Shown here piece after piece: positions 54,250-62,181 of a stretch of DNA of 64,000 bases; position 1 is the first letter of the stretch; each line of letters begins with the position of its first letter. Both the position numbers and the translations under genes were made by a program. Source of the DNA: UTCHB3 sp964625575 (lineage in GTDB: Bacteria; Bacteroidota; Ignavibacteria; Ignavibacteriales; Ignavibacteriaceae); NCBI GenBank assembly GCA_964625575.1, contig CAZVBQ010000004.1, positions 122,432-186,431 on the forward strand, in the 5' to 3' direction. The notes beneath the pieces were generated by a model that did not search any database, was not told the origin of the DNA, and saw nothing but the letters and a program-made list of their open reading frames with translations.

Positions 54250-55542
54250 TTAATTGTATCCTTTAAGAATCGTTACCAATGCCTGATTTCCCTTGATCCC
54301 TTCAACCACTACAACATTGTCTTTCATCTTAATCGAACCATAGGATGAATTGAAGTCTTCCGGCAATAATTTTTTCCATTCTAATCCGTTAAAATGAAAC
54401 AACTTGCCATATGCACCTCCTGCAAAAATATCATTCAACCGGGTTCCCTTTATGCAATAAATAGTTTTTAAATCCGGATTTTGATACCGACTCCATTCTG
54501 CGTCTAGCATATTCTTAACATAAATTCCATCACCGACTGCAATATATTTTTTACCCGGATAAAGCCAGCCTCTCAAAACCCAATATTGTATCCCCTGCAT
54601 ATTTATTTCTGTAGCCCATAGGCCGTCAATCTTTAATATCTTTGTAGTATAACCAACTGAGTAGACGGCACAAACAGCAATTATTTCGAATGATTTTGTC
54701 CTGCTATTGTAATCTCCAAATATGTCAATAATATTCAGGTCAGTTCCGGTTTCGATCGGAGTCCAGCCTGTTCCATTGTAATGATATATTTTCCCGCCAT
54801 AACCTCCGGCATAAATATTGTCAGTATCAGTTCCCCAAACTGAGAAAGTAGAAAGTGGCAGTACCTCAGACCGGTTCTGCTTTACGCCATCATACCAAAT
54901 CACACCGAAAGAGCTAAACATAAGCAGATCTTTTCCCGGAAATGCCAGAATTCCGGTGATTTCCTCAACAGACAGATAATCTCCGGGTACACGGTACCAA
55001 AGCTTTTTATACTCCCAACGCTTCCCATCCCAATGAACTGCATTATAGTCAGAATATCCTGCAAGGTTGGTATCCGGAAGAACAAACAGACCAACAACCC
55101 AGATATCATTTTCACCTATTATGGCTATATCGTTTATGTAACTGAAATTAATATCTGTGCTACCAAGGTAGTGTTTCCTCCAGTTAAAGCTATTACTTGT
55201 CGGAGTGAGTGTTGTTAGATTTGTTACATTCGAAAAAACTGTTGAATTATTCTCCGGGGTAATTGACGCTTGAAAAACATAAACTTTTGAATGGGTAAGG
55301 GAAGGTATGTATAAGAGAGTATCAGCACTGACAACCGAAATGGACATAACTGTCTGGTTATCCTGAAGAAGTAACACCTGAGCGGGCAACATACCCGGAG
55401 GAATTGAGAGATTCAGCCAACCCTCGGTACATGAGACATCATCAACTGTGAGAACAGGCTTTTCAACCCCGTTTACCGGAGATTCAGAACATCCTGTGAA
55501 TAGTCCGGCAATCAAAACAACCACAATAATCATTAATTTCAT
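54250..55542 (-). CDS. Lipoprotein with propeller-like repeats, unknown function
   Basis: 430 aa from ATG 55542, giving the lipobox 'LIAGLFTGC'. After a fibronectin-like segment (about 30-115) come repeats with 'NDIWVVG', 'DNIYAGGYGGKIYHYNGTGWTPIET' and 'NDIFAGGAYGKLFHFNGLEWKKL', a six- or seven-bladed propeller of the kind seen in Bacteroidota/Ignavibacteria surface proteins. No enzyme motif was seen. The DNA looks more AT-rich than its neighbours and the gene stands alone between repeat-filled gaps, so recent acquisition is possible. Confidence 0.8.
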   Translation of the reverse strand: MKLMIIVVVLIAGLFTGCSESPVNGVEKPVLTVDDVSCTEGWLNLSIPPGMLPAQVLLLQDNQTVMSISVVSADTLLYIPSLTHSKVYVFQASITPENNSTVFSNVTNLTTLTPTSNSFNWRKHYLGSTDINFSYINDIAIIGENDIWVVGLFVLPDTNLAGYSDYNAVHWDGKRWEYKKLWYRVPGDYLSVEEITGILAFPGKDLLMFSSFGVIWYDGVKQNRSEVLPLSTFSVWGTDTDNIYAGGYGGKIYHYNGTGWTPIETGTDLNIIDIFGDYNSRTKSFEIIAVCAVYSVGYTTKILKIDGLWATEINMQGIQYWVLRGWLYPGKKYIAVGDGIYVKNMLDAEWSRYQNPDLKTIYCIKGTRLNDIFAGGAYGKLFHFNGLEWKKLLPEDFNSSYGSIKMKDNVVVVEGIKGNQALVTILKGYN

Positions 55543-55773
55543 GTAAACCCGGCAAAGCAAATAAATTTTGATGCTTAAATTTAACTGTTTTTAATGTGAA
55601 TCGAATTATACAAATTTATGAAATTGCGTTATCTCTTGAATTAATACAACTTGCCCAGCGGGCAACGCAAGTCCAGAGGATCGGGACGCCACAAGGCAAA
55701 TGAACATTCTTACCTGATTCAACAAAACGAGAATTCCGATCATTAGGCACTAATCTCCGGCTGGCATCGGCCT

Positions 55774-55889
55774 AAGAAAAAGCGCGAGAAAGAATTTCCG
55801 GCGGTCGGAGCGTGAAAGGGAAAATCTGTCTGAGCGAAGCGAGTTATTTTCCCTTTAGCGGAGACTCCGGGAATTCAGCGCTTTTTCTT
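55774..55889. repeat. 116-base imperfect palindrome in three stem blocks
   Basis: Outer arms AAGAAAAAGCGC (55774-55785) and GCGCTTTTTCTT (55878-55889) are perfect. Middle arms GAATTTCCGG (55792-55801) and CCGGGAATTC (55867-55876) differ at one base. Inner arms AAAGGGAAAAT (55815-55825) and ATTTTCCCTTT (55846-55856) are perfect. The loop carries 'GAGCGAAGCGAG'. The form suggests a MITE-like or REP-like element or a structured RNA. Confidence 0.85.
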
Positions 55890-56064
55890 CAGCCGTTTCC
55901 CCCTCGCTCCTTTAGCAAAGGAGAGAGGGGGCAGGGGGTGAGAGGTTTGAAAGAGAGAAAGGTTTGAAAAAAATGGCTATAACTAGAAAGAACAAAAACC
56001 TGCCATGAGCCAAAGAATAGCAGGCTTTCGCCGCATCTTACTTTTTTCTCTCCCCGCGATTAGC

Positions 56065-56072
56065 TAAATTTG
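56065..56072 (+). promoter_or_regulatory. TAAATTTG -7 element next to the recQ start
   Basis: TAAATTTG matches TAnnTTTG exactly and ends 6 bases before the ATG at 56079. A start of transcription at the usual distance would fall on or next to the ATG, and no Shine-Dalgarno is seen, so the recQ mRNA may be leaderless. A clear -33 TTG is lacking. Confidence 0.45.
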
Positions 56073-56078
56073 CATTCA

Positions 56079-58712
56079 ATGTCACCACAAGAAGCACTCA
56101 AGAAATATTTCGGATTCGATTCCTTCCGCCAGGGGCAGCAGGAGATCATCGAGGCGATCCTTAACAAGGAAAGCGTTCTCGCTATCCTCCCGACGGGGGG
56201 TGGAAAATCTCTCTGCTATCAGATACCCGCCCTTGTGTCAAGGGGATTCTCGATCGTTATCTCCCCTCTCATTGCACTGATGAAAGACCAGGTTGACAAC
56301 CTCCGAAGTGCGGGCGTTAACGCCCAGTTCATCAACAGTTCGCTCGGTGGTTATGAGATTGATAGCATCATGCGCGACCTCGAGCAGGGATTGATCAAAC
56401 TACTCTATGTAGCGCCCGAGAGATTGGAAAACATCGCTTTTGCCGAAAAAATAAAACAACTGAAACCCGATTTTCTATTCGTGGATGAAGCCCATTGCAT
56501 AAGCGAGTGGGGGCACAACTTCCGGCCCGGCTACCTGAGGATAAGGGATTTCATAACTTTTTCGGGCATAAAAAATGTCTCGGCATTCACCGCCACCGCC
56601 ACCGAAGAAGTGCGGGAGGATATCACCCGCCAGTTGAACATGCGCGATCCCCTCACTTTCGTTAGAGGTTTCGAGAGGGATAATATCTCACTTTCAGTGC
56701 TCGAACTGAAAGATAAAAAAGCCAAAACCGCGGAATTGTTGCGGATTTACGGCACCCCTGCCATTATCTATACAGGTTCTCGTAAAAAAGCCGAGGAGCT
56801 TTCCGAGTACCTGACAATGCGGAAGATCGAGAACCTCTACTACCATGCCGGCCTCCCGAATGAGCACAGGAAACTGATACAGGAGCGGTTCCTTAACGAC
56901 AAAGTCAAAGTGATTGTGGCTACAAATGCCTTCGGAATGGGAATTGATAAAGAAGATGTGCGGCTCGTTATCCACTTCAACATGCCCGGAACGATTGAGA
57001 GCTATTACCAGGAGTTTGGACGGGCAGGCAGGGACGGCAAAGAGTCACACGCCGTTATGCTTTTCGAACGGGCCGATCTTAAACTTCAGCAATTCTTTAT
57101 CGATTCAGCTTTTCCCCGGAAGGATCTCGTTGCCGAAATTTATGATGCCTTGCTTGATTCGGTGTCGGTGCAACAGGGTGACCTGCCGGAAAAACTGTTG
57201 AAGCTCGACTATGATCTGATAAATCTGATCCTCGGAAAGAACATCGCCCGCGGTACAATTTTGGGCGCGCTCAATATTCTGGAGAAGGCCGGTTACCTTG
57301 CCGCCATTTCAGAATTCAGACAAAAGTTCTTCTTCTCGTACATTTTGAACCCCGAACAGTTGAAGAAGTACACGAAAAGCCTCCCCGATAATATCAAAAA
57401 AGAGGTGATCCTTTATCTCGTAAAGGTTTACGGACAGTCTCCCTTCACGAAAACCGTGATGATCGAGATCGACAAAATGGTGCAGGAGCTCGCCACGGGT
57501 GAAGCAACACTTAGGGATATCCTCTTCGAACTTGACAACAGCGGCATCATTTCGTTTCAGGCTCCCGCCTCAAAAGATACTTTCAGACTGCTGATACCAA
57601 GGATAAAAAGCGCGAAGCTTGTGATCGACTCAAAGTTCACCGACCAGAATTTCAACAATTCTTTCAATAAACTGAAGCAGATCGAGAACTATGTTTACCA
57701 CACCGGGTGCCGGTTCGCTTTTATTCTGAAATACTTCGGTGACCGGAAGGAGTACAATTGCGGGAAGTGCGACAACTGCCGGCGGGAGAACGAGACACTT
57801 CCCGCGGATGCCACCCAGTTCATTAATGAGTCGGTGCTGCGCACAGTCCACCTTTTCGCCGATGGCATAAGTCCTGTCCATATTTTCACCATCCTTATGG
57901 GAAACTCAAAATCGGATAATTACCAAAAACTCCCCGTTTATGGGATATGTTCCGGCTTCCAGTACGGACAGATAAAGCCCGTTTTCAACCTCCTTCTCGC
58001 GAACGGATACATCTTCGAGAACAAATCGAAGGGAAACAGGATCTTCCTGACCAATAAGGGTTACGCCTCACTGGTTGAATTGCGGCTGATCGAGAAAACG
58101 GGTGAGACCCAACTCCCCACCGATCCCGGTGCCGATCTTGAGCTTTTCTTCAAACTGAAGAGTGTCCGTGAGAGAACCGCGCTCAGGTTCACGCAACCGG
58201 CCTACCTGATCTGTTCTGACGAGATCCTTGCCGAACTTTCACGAATGAAACCAAAAACACGGGAAGAGTTCCTTGAGGTCCCCGGTACCAACGAGAGGAT
58301 GTTCAGCAAAACGGGAGAGGATTTCCTTTCGGTTATCAACTCGATTCCTGTTCCGGCAGATGACCCCGCCAAAAGGAAATTAGTGATCCCCGCTTCCCTG
58401 TATCCTGTCTGGGAGTTGGTGAAGGATGGAAAAACACTTAAAGAGATATCTTCAACGATCAATGTGAGCGAAACAGTGATCTCGATGCAGATCGAAGAGC
58501 TCTCAGCCCTTGATCCCACGATAAACTATGAAGCGGTCATCACTCCTTCCCGCTTCCGTTTGATCAATGCCAAGTACAAAGAGGGATTCGTCGACATGAA
58601 ATCACTGAAAGACAAACTCGGCGAGGAATTCTCCTACCCCGAGATCCGCGTATTTCTTGCCCAGTTCAAGTACAGGGAGCCCCAGTATGGTAAAGGCTCG
58701 AAGAGGCATTAA
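56079..58712 (+). CDS. recQ: ATP-dependent DNA helicase RecQ, long form
   Basis: 877 aa from ATG 56079; a TTG at 56070 adds 3 residues. Helicase motifs: 'FRQGQQEIIEAIL' (Q-like motif 0), Walker A 'LPTGGGKSLCYQ', 'DEAH' in 'LFVDEAHCISEWGHNFRPGYLRI', 'TATATEEV', 'GMGIDKEDVRLVIHFNMP' and 'QEFGRAGRDG'. The RecQ zinc module follows ('CRFAFILKYFGDRKEYNCGKCDNC'), then a winged helix and an HRDC domain (about 700-775, 'FTQPAYLICSDEILAEL'). About 100 further residues form another helix-turn-helix-like tail ('LKEISSTINVSETVISMQIEEL'). It unwinds DNA in recombination repair. Confidence 0.95.
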   Translation: MSPQEALKKYFGFDSFRQGQQEIIEAILNKESVLAILPTGGGKSLCYQIPALVSRGFSIVISPLIALMKDQVDNLRSAGVNAQFINSSLGGYEIDSIMRDLEQGLIKLLYVAPERLENIAFAEKIKQLKPDFLFVDEAHCISEWGHNFRPGYLRIRDFITFSGIKNVSAFTATATEEVREDITRQLNMRDPLTFVRGFERDNISLSVLELKDKKAKTAELLRIYGTPAIIYTGSRKKAEELSEYLTMRKIENLYYHAGLPNEHRKLIQERFLNDKVKVIVATNAFGMGIDKEDVRLVIHFNMPGTIESYYQEFGRAGRDGKESHAVMLFERADLKLQQFFIDSAFPRKDLVAEIYDALLDSVSVQQGDLPEKLLKLDYDLINLILGKNIARGTILGALNILEKAGYLAAISEFRQKFFFSYILNPEQLKKYTKSLPDNIKKEVILYLVKVYGQSPFTKTVMIEIDKMVQELATGEATLRDILFELDNSGIISFQAPASKDTFRLLIPRIKSAKLVIDSKFTDQNFNNSFNKLKQIENYVYHTGCRFAFILKYFGDRKEYNCGKCDNCRRENETLPADATQFINESVLRTVHLFADGISPVHIFTILMGNSKSDNYQKLPVYGICSGFQYGQIKPVFNLLLANGYIFENKSKGNRIFLTNKGYASLVELRLIEKTGETQLPTDPGADLELFFKLKSVRERTALRFTQPAYLICSDEILAELSRMKPKTREEFLEVPGTNERMFSKTGEDFLSVINSIPVPADDPAKRKLVIPASLYPVWELVKDGKTLKEISSTINVSETVISMQIEELSALDPTINYEAVITPSRFRLINAKYKEGFVDMKSLKDKLGEEFSYPEIRVFLAQFKYREPQYGKGSKRH

Positions 58713-58888
58713 TTAAGTCAATTCGAAATGCTTCACTCCTAATTCAGGGACGGAGCTGAAATAACGGGATAAATTCAATCTTTCCAGAGATTCCTCAACA
58801 TTCATACCATCCAATCCTTAACCAAGCCGAGCCTGGATATCCCCTGATGATGGTATATTAAGTCAAGCGGTTTTTTGTATATTTCGCC
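58713..58888. other. Gap upstream of the PIN cluster
   Basis: No gene or repeat is seen in these 176 bases. A TATATTTC, one base off TAnnTTTG, lies at about 58878-58885 directly before the PIN-gene ATG. Confidence 0.4.
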
Positions 58889-59332
58889 ATGAAAAAGTTG
58901 TATTTAGATGTTTGTACAATTTGTCGTCCATTTGATAATCAAAATATCATGAGAATCAAAATGGAAACTTCTGCCTTCTATCTGATAATGGATCATGTTT
59001 ATAAGGGTTCCTATGAGTTTATGGTCTCACCATTACACTATAAAGAGGTGGCTGGTATTTCTGATCCATTCGAAAAGATTCAAGTTGATACCTTACTGAA
59101 GACATTCGATGGTAAATGGTCATTTGACATGCCTACTGCTTTAACCAGGGCAGAGGAACTTATCAAAAGGAACATTGGAATTGCTGATGCCGTACATCTT
59201 GCACTGGCTGAGCAGTGTGCGGATGTTTTTATTACCTGTGATGATAAACTTCTGAAGCGAGCATCAAAATTGAAACTCGGCGTCATTGTAACAGACCCGT
59301 TAACATTCTGCATAAAGGAGAATCTAAGATGA
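58889..59332 (+). CDS. PIN-domain protein, VapC-like toxin candidate
   Basis: 147 aa. The PIN fold acidic residues are visible: Asp7 in 'LYLDVCTICRPFDN', a Glu in 'HYKEVAGI', Asp in 'IADAVHLALAEQ', and Asp-Asp in 'FITCDDKLLKRA'. PIN proteins cut RNA; VapC toxins are the best known, and the 'LD.C...RPFD' start marks a subgroup common in environmental Bacteroidota/Chlorobiota. It overlaps the next small gene by 4 bases, as toxin and antitoxin genes often do, although here the toxin-like gene comes first. Confidence 0.85.
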   Translation: MKKLYLDVCTICRPFDNQNIMRIKMETSAFYLIMDHVYKGSYEFMVSPLHYKEVAGISDPFEKIQVDTLLKTFDGKWSFDMPTALTRAEELIKRNIGIADAVHLALAEQCADVFITCDDKLLKRASKLKLGVIVTDPLTFCIKENLR

Positions 59333-59532
59333 AACCCAGTGAGTTCACTGACGAAAATGAATTGTTTCGAAAGGCAATGCTGTTGCTTTATGAAAATTTA
59401 GGACCTGTTGAGGCCTCGCGTTTTCTTACCGCAGTCAAAGCCAGAAGAATTGATTCTGTGAAGCGCCACCACAAGTGGCAGGGCGCTCTTGATAAGGAAG
59501 TTTTCTTCGAAGAATTGAAGCAGGGTAAGTAG
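59329..59532 (+). CDS. Small partner of the PIN protein, putative antitoxin
   Basis: 67 aa, ATG overlapping the PIN gene stop. 'FRKAMLLLYENLGPVEASRFLTAVKARRIDSVKRHHKWQG' is helical and basic. It does not match a known DNA-binding antitoxin fold by eye. Position and size support an antitoxin role; function is inferred from context only. Confidence 0.7.
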   Translation: MKPSEFTDENELFRKAMLLLYENLGPVEASRFLTAVKARRIDSVKRHHKWQGALDKEVFFEELKQGK

Positions 59533-59549
59533 CCTAAACGATATTGAGT

Positions 59550-59822
59550 ATGAACACTTCAACCAATATAGCTGATGAACGAATCAAATCGGTGAGAATT
59601 GATGAGAATCTGATCACTGTGGATCTGATGGATGGACGAATAATATCCGTTCCTTTGGCATGGTACCCGATACTTTTAAATGCTTCACCGGAACAGCTAA
59701 TGAACTGGGAGATCGCCGGTGGTGGTTACGGAATATACTGGCCCGATCTGGACGAAGACCTCAGCACTGAGGGATTCCTTCGTGGCGCGCCTTCTCCTAA
59801 AAAAGTCATCAGGTCTGCATGA
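59550..59822 (+). CDS. DUF2442 protein
   Basis: 90 aa from ATG 59550 (a TTG 59544 is also possible). 'ITVDLMDGRIISVPLAWYPIL' followed by 'WEIAGGGYGIYWPDLDEDLSTEGFLRG' is the DUF2442 pattern ('LxDGRxxxxPLxWFPRL ... GxGIHWPxLDEDLS'). DUF2442 genes often lie beside small toxin-like DUF4160 genes, but none is next to it here. It follows the PIN pair by 17 bases and may be part of the same module. Confidence 0.88.
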   Translation: MNTSTNIADERIKSVRIDENLITVDLMDGRIISVPLAWYPILLNASPEQLMNWEIAGGGYGIYWPDLDEDLSTEGFLRGAPSPKKVIRSA

Positions 59823-59958
59823 TGCCTTGTTCTTGCAAAGACTCTGAAAAGTAAAACAAAAAAGATTTCCCCGTAACCCGGAAAAATTGATTTCTCCTCA
59901 CTCTATTATAGTGAAGGGCGAAAGGAAAGAGCAAAATCAAAAATAGTTAAAAAAGTTC

Positions 59959-59989
59959 TTGCTTTTTAAATAAATTGTTTTTACATTTG
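59959..59989 (+). promoter_or_regulatory. Bacteroidota-type promoter of metK
   Basis: TTG at 59959-59961 (-33) and TACATTTG at 59982-59989 (-7, exact match to TAnnTTTG) are separated by 20 bases, the normal spacing for the Bacteroidota primary sigma factor. Transcription should start near 59995, a few bases before the first aptamer stem at 59999. Confidence 0.75.
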
Positions 59990-59998
59990 CTTGCTGAA

Positions 59999-60050
59999 TG
60001 TCGTAATTTACTTGCTACTTGCCGCGACACAAAATAAGAGCTAAAGGCGG
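59999..60050 (+). ncRNA. SAM-II-like riboswitch aptamer 1 (metK leader)
   Basis: P1 is TGTCG (59999-60003) with CGACA (60025-60029). The loop opens with TAATTTAC and contains TACTTGC. After P1 comes an A-rich joint and then GAGCTAAAGGCGG, matching the conserved 'GCUAAA..GG' end of SAM-II. TTGC in the loop (60012-60015) can pair with GCGG (60047-60050) as the pseudoknot stem, using two G-U pairs. It starts within a few bases of the predicted transcription start. Confidence 0.7.
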
Positions 60051-60072
60051 ACCCGCCTTGAGCGGGTTTTTT
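60044..60072 (+). terminator. Overlapping antiterminator/terminator hairpins after aptamer 1
   Basis: AAGGCG (60044-60049) pairs with CGCCTT (60054-60059). Alternatively ACCCGC (60051-60056) pairs with GCGGGT (60062-60067), followed by a run of T to 60072, an intrinsic terminator. The two hairpins share bases and exclude each other. When SAM holds the GCGG of the aptamer in its pseudoknot, only the terminator can form. Confidence 0.75.
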
Positions 60073-60105
60073 GGTTTTAAGGGATGTTTTTTTGCCGGAG
60101 TGCCG

Positions 60106-60160
60106 GCGGTCGTGATTTGTGCGTATTGCAAGCGACCTTAAAGAAATTGCTAAAAAGCGA
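60106..60160 (+). ncRNA. SAM-II riboswitch aptamer 2 (metK leader)
   Basis: P1 is GGTCG (60108-60112) with CGACC (60133-60137). The loop TGATTTGTGCGTATTGCAAG and the end 'TTGCTAAAAAGCG' agree closely with the SAM-II core (GAUUU..., GUAUUGCAAG, GCUAAAAAG). TGC in the loop (60120-60122) can pair with GCG at 60157-60159 for the pseudoknot. The gene served is metK, the SAM synthetase, as expected for feedback. Confidence 0.85.
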
Positions 60161-60240
60161 CTCTGCTTACTTCTCTCCCCCGCTTTTTACACGCATAATA
60201 ATTTCATGTTCCATTGAATTTTACAAATCAATAAAAAGGA
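60152..60240 (+). promoter_or_regulatory. Alternative pairings linking aptamer 2 to the metK Shine-Dalgarno
   Basis: AAAAAGCG at 60152-60159 (3' part of aptamer 2) is complementary to CGCTTTTT at 60181-60188. CTTTTT in that second segment (60183-60188) is also complementary to AAAAAG at 60233-60238, which overlaps the AAGGA ribosome site (60236-60240). With SAM bound, the first segment is held, leaving CTTTTT free to mask the ribosome site. Inferred from pairing only. Confidence 0.5.
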
Positions 60241-60246
60241 ATCATT

Positions 60247-61407
60247 ATGTCAAAAGAATTTTTCTTCACTTCTGAATCAGTCTCTGAAGGTCACCCCGAC
60301 AAAGTGGCTGACGCCATTTCTGACGCGGTGCTCGATGCCTGTCTGGCAATCGACGCCAACGCGAGGGTGGCTTGCGAAACCCTCGTGGGAAAAAATCTCG
60401 TGGTAATCGCGGGCGAAATAACCGTTGAACCTAAACCCGATTTTGAGAAGATAGTAAGAAACACGATCCGCAGGATCGGATACTCAAAGGATTTTCCGGG
60501 TATCGACCCCGATACATGCACGGTAATAATTAACCTCTCAGCACAGGCAGCTGAAATCGCTCAGGGCGTGAACCAAAAAGATGAGAAAGTTGGCGCGGGC
60601 GACCAGGGGATAATGTTCGGCTACGCGACAAACGAAACACCCGAGTACCTGCCACTAAGTCTGGCGCTCTCACACAGGATACTCGAGGAGCTCGCGCGTC
60701 TGAGGCACGAAAAGGTGGTTGACTGGCTGCTGCCCGATGCCAAATCTCAGGTGACAATAAAATATGTTGACGGCAAGCCGGCCTCAATAGATACCATAGT
60801 GGTCTCAACCCAGCACCTGGAAAAAATCAAGAGGGATGAGATTAAGGAATACATCAGGGTTAATGTGATTGAGAACGGTAAAATCATTCCACAGGAATTG
60901 CTGGCTTCGGGTTACAAGTACCATGTTAACCCAACGGGCGCGTTCACGCTTGGAGGCCCCGCGGCGGATGTGGGCGTTACAGGGAGAAAGATAATAGTTG
61001 ATACTTACGGAGGTGCCGCCCCGCACGGAGGAGGAGCTTTCTCAGGAAAGGATTACACAAAGGTTGACCGCTCGGCGGCTTACGTGGCAAGATATGCCGC
61101 CAAGAACCTGGTTGCTGCCGGTCTGGCTGACAAGTGTACGATTCAGCTTTCTTACGCCATCGGTGTGACTAAACCTGTTTCGATCATGGTCGATACGCAC
61201 GGCACAGGAAAGTATGATGAAAAAGTTCTGGCTGACGCAATAAGTGAGGTGTTCAAATTCGACCCCGCGGGTATCATCGAGACACTTCAGTTGAAGAGGC
61301 CGATCTACTCGAAGACCTCGGCTTACGGGCACTTCGGCAGAAATGATGCTGACTTTACCTGGGAGAAAACCGACAAGGTTGAAGAGCTCAAAAAGCTTGT
61401 AAAATAA
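60247..61407 (+). CDS. metK: S-adenosylmethionine synthetase
   Basis: 386 aa. Signature sequences are 'SVSEGHPDKVADAISDAVLD', 'GAGDQGIMFGYA', 'GGAAPHGGGAFSGKD' and 'CTIQLSYAIGV'. The enzyme makes SAM from methionine and ATP. AAGGA lies 6 bases before the ATG. It sits behind the two-aptamer leader, so product feedback on its own expression is likely. A stable hairpin follows the gene. Confidence 0.97.
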   Translation: MSKEFFFTSESVSEGHPDKVADAISDAVLDACLAIDANARVACETLVGKNLVVIAGEITVEPKPDFEKIVRNTIRRIGYSKDFPGIDPDTCTVIINLSAQAAEIAQGVNQKDEKVGAGDQGIMFGYATNETPEYLPLSLALSHRILEELARLRHEKVVDWLLPDAKSQVTIKYVDGKPASIDTIVVSTQHLEKIKRDEIKEYIRVNVIENGKIIPQELLASGYKYHVNPTGAFTLGGPAADVGVTGRKIIVDTYGGAAPHGGGAFSGKDYTKVDRSAAYVARYAAKNLVAAGLADKCTIQLSYAIGVTKPVSIMVDTHGTGKYDEKVLADAISEVFKFDPAGIIETLQLKRPIYSKTSAYGHFGRNDADFTWEKTDKVEELKKLVK

Positions 61408-61426
61408 AAACATAAAAATGTGCGGA

Positions 61427-61452
61427 CCCGGGAGCCGCAAAAAGCTCCCGGG
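61427..61452 (+). terminator. Strong GC-rich hairpin after metK
   Basis: CCCGGGAGC (61427-61435) pairs with GCTCCCGGG (61444-61452) around the loop CGCAAAAA. No T run follows, so it may stabilise the 3' end or terminate weakly. Confidence 0.6.
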
Positions 61453-61495
61453 ATAAATTAAACTGACAATCAATCAAATTATTTAAGGAGTCGTT

Positions 61496-62131
61496 ATGTA
61501 CCCGGTAAACCGTGTACTCAAATGCCGTGTTGAAGAGCTCGGCATAACAAAAAAGGAAATCGTCGAGAGAATGGGCTATACGAATATCGCTAAAGGTATG
61601 TCGAAAGTCCATGATCTCATCTACAGAGATTACTACTCCCCCGACCTCCTCAAGAAATTTCTTGAAGTGGTGCCTGTTGACGAATACGTACTCGAGCTGG
61701 CTGTTGAAGCCACTGAATCGATATTCGCCCTCCGTAAGAAAATCGAAAACGCGCGCGACACTCGCGAATGCGGCGAAGAAGAAATATTTCTCGACAGAAC
61801 CGTCGATCCATACATGATAAGAAGAACTGAAAAGAAACTAAGTGTATGGCAGTTCCAGAATCCAAAAAACAGATGGTACCGTCCTAATATCGGTGTCGAG
61901 AAAGCCATTCTTGACCTAAGAAGAAGCGAAATGTTCGAGAAGATACGGGAAAAAATTAAGAACGACATGGAAAGAATGGGAGGAAGCGTCCCGAATGGCG
62001 GTAAAATTTTGGGATACTACTTTGTTCGCGATTTCAGGAACGCATATTACTTCGACACTGAGGGCAACCTCATACGCAATAAAGTGAAACTTAAATCGGG
62101 TGAAATAACAGAGTGGGACTGGCACTGTTAG
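61496..62131 (+). CDS. Uncharacterised protein with HTH-like N-terminus (paralogue 1)
   Basis: 211 aa, with an AAGGAG site 6 bases before the ATG. The N-terminus 'VEELGITKKEIVERMGYTNIAKGMSKVHDLIY' resembles a lambda-repressor-like helix-turn-helix. A coiled-coil-prone middle (about 70-95) follows, then a C-terminal half with aromatic residues ('GYYFVRDFRNAYYFDTEGNLI'). The next gene has the same start (MYP.N), the same HTH position and the same 'GY.F.R..F..Y.F..EG.I' ending, so the two are tandem paralogues. The family was not recognised. A regulatory role is possible. Confidence 0.8.
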   Translation: MYPVNRVLKCRVEELGITKKEIVERMGYTNIAKGMSKVHDLIYRDYYSPDLLKKFLEVVPVDEYVLELAVEATESIFALRKKIENARDTRECGEEEIFLDRTVDPYMIRRTEKKLSVWQFQNPKNRWYRPNIGVEKAILDLRRSEMFEKIREKIKNDMERMGGSVPNGGKILGYYFVRDFRNAYYFDTEGNLIRNKVKLKSGEITEWDWHC

Positions 62132-62181
62132 ACTTAAAGTACATTGAAACTTGCACAATAATACAAAAAGGAGAATTTGAA

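Larger units (their letters stand above)
55561..56078. other. 518-base intergenic region without a gene
   Basis: It contains a small hairpin TTGCCC-AGC-GGGCAA (about 55649-55663), the 116-base palindrome described separately, a CCCCCTCGCTCCTTT/AAAGGAGAGAGGGGG inverted block (about 55901-55935) related to the one at 41930, and the recQ promoter region. No open frame looks protein-coding. Confidence 0.7.

Noticed and set aside
60051..60072. Terminator read simply as the end of the PIN/DUF2442 transcript
   Set aside because: A promoter lies between that gene and the hairpin, and the stem overlaps an antiterminator that joins an aptamer-like fold. It could still also stop readthrough from upstream.
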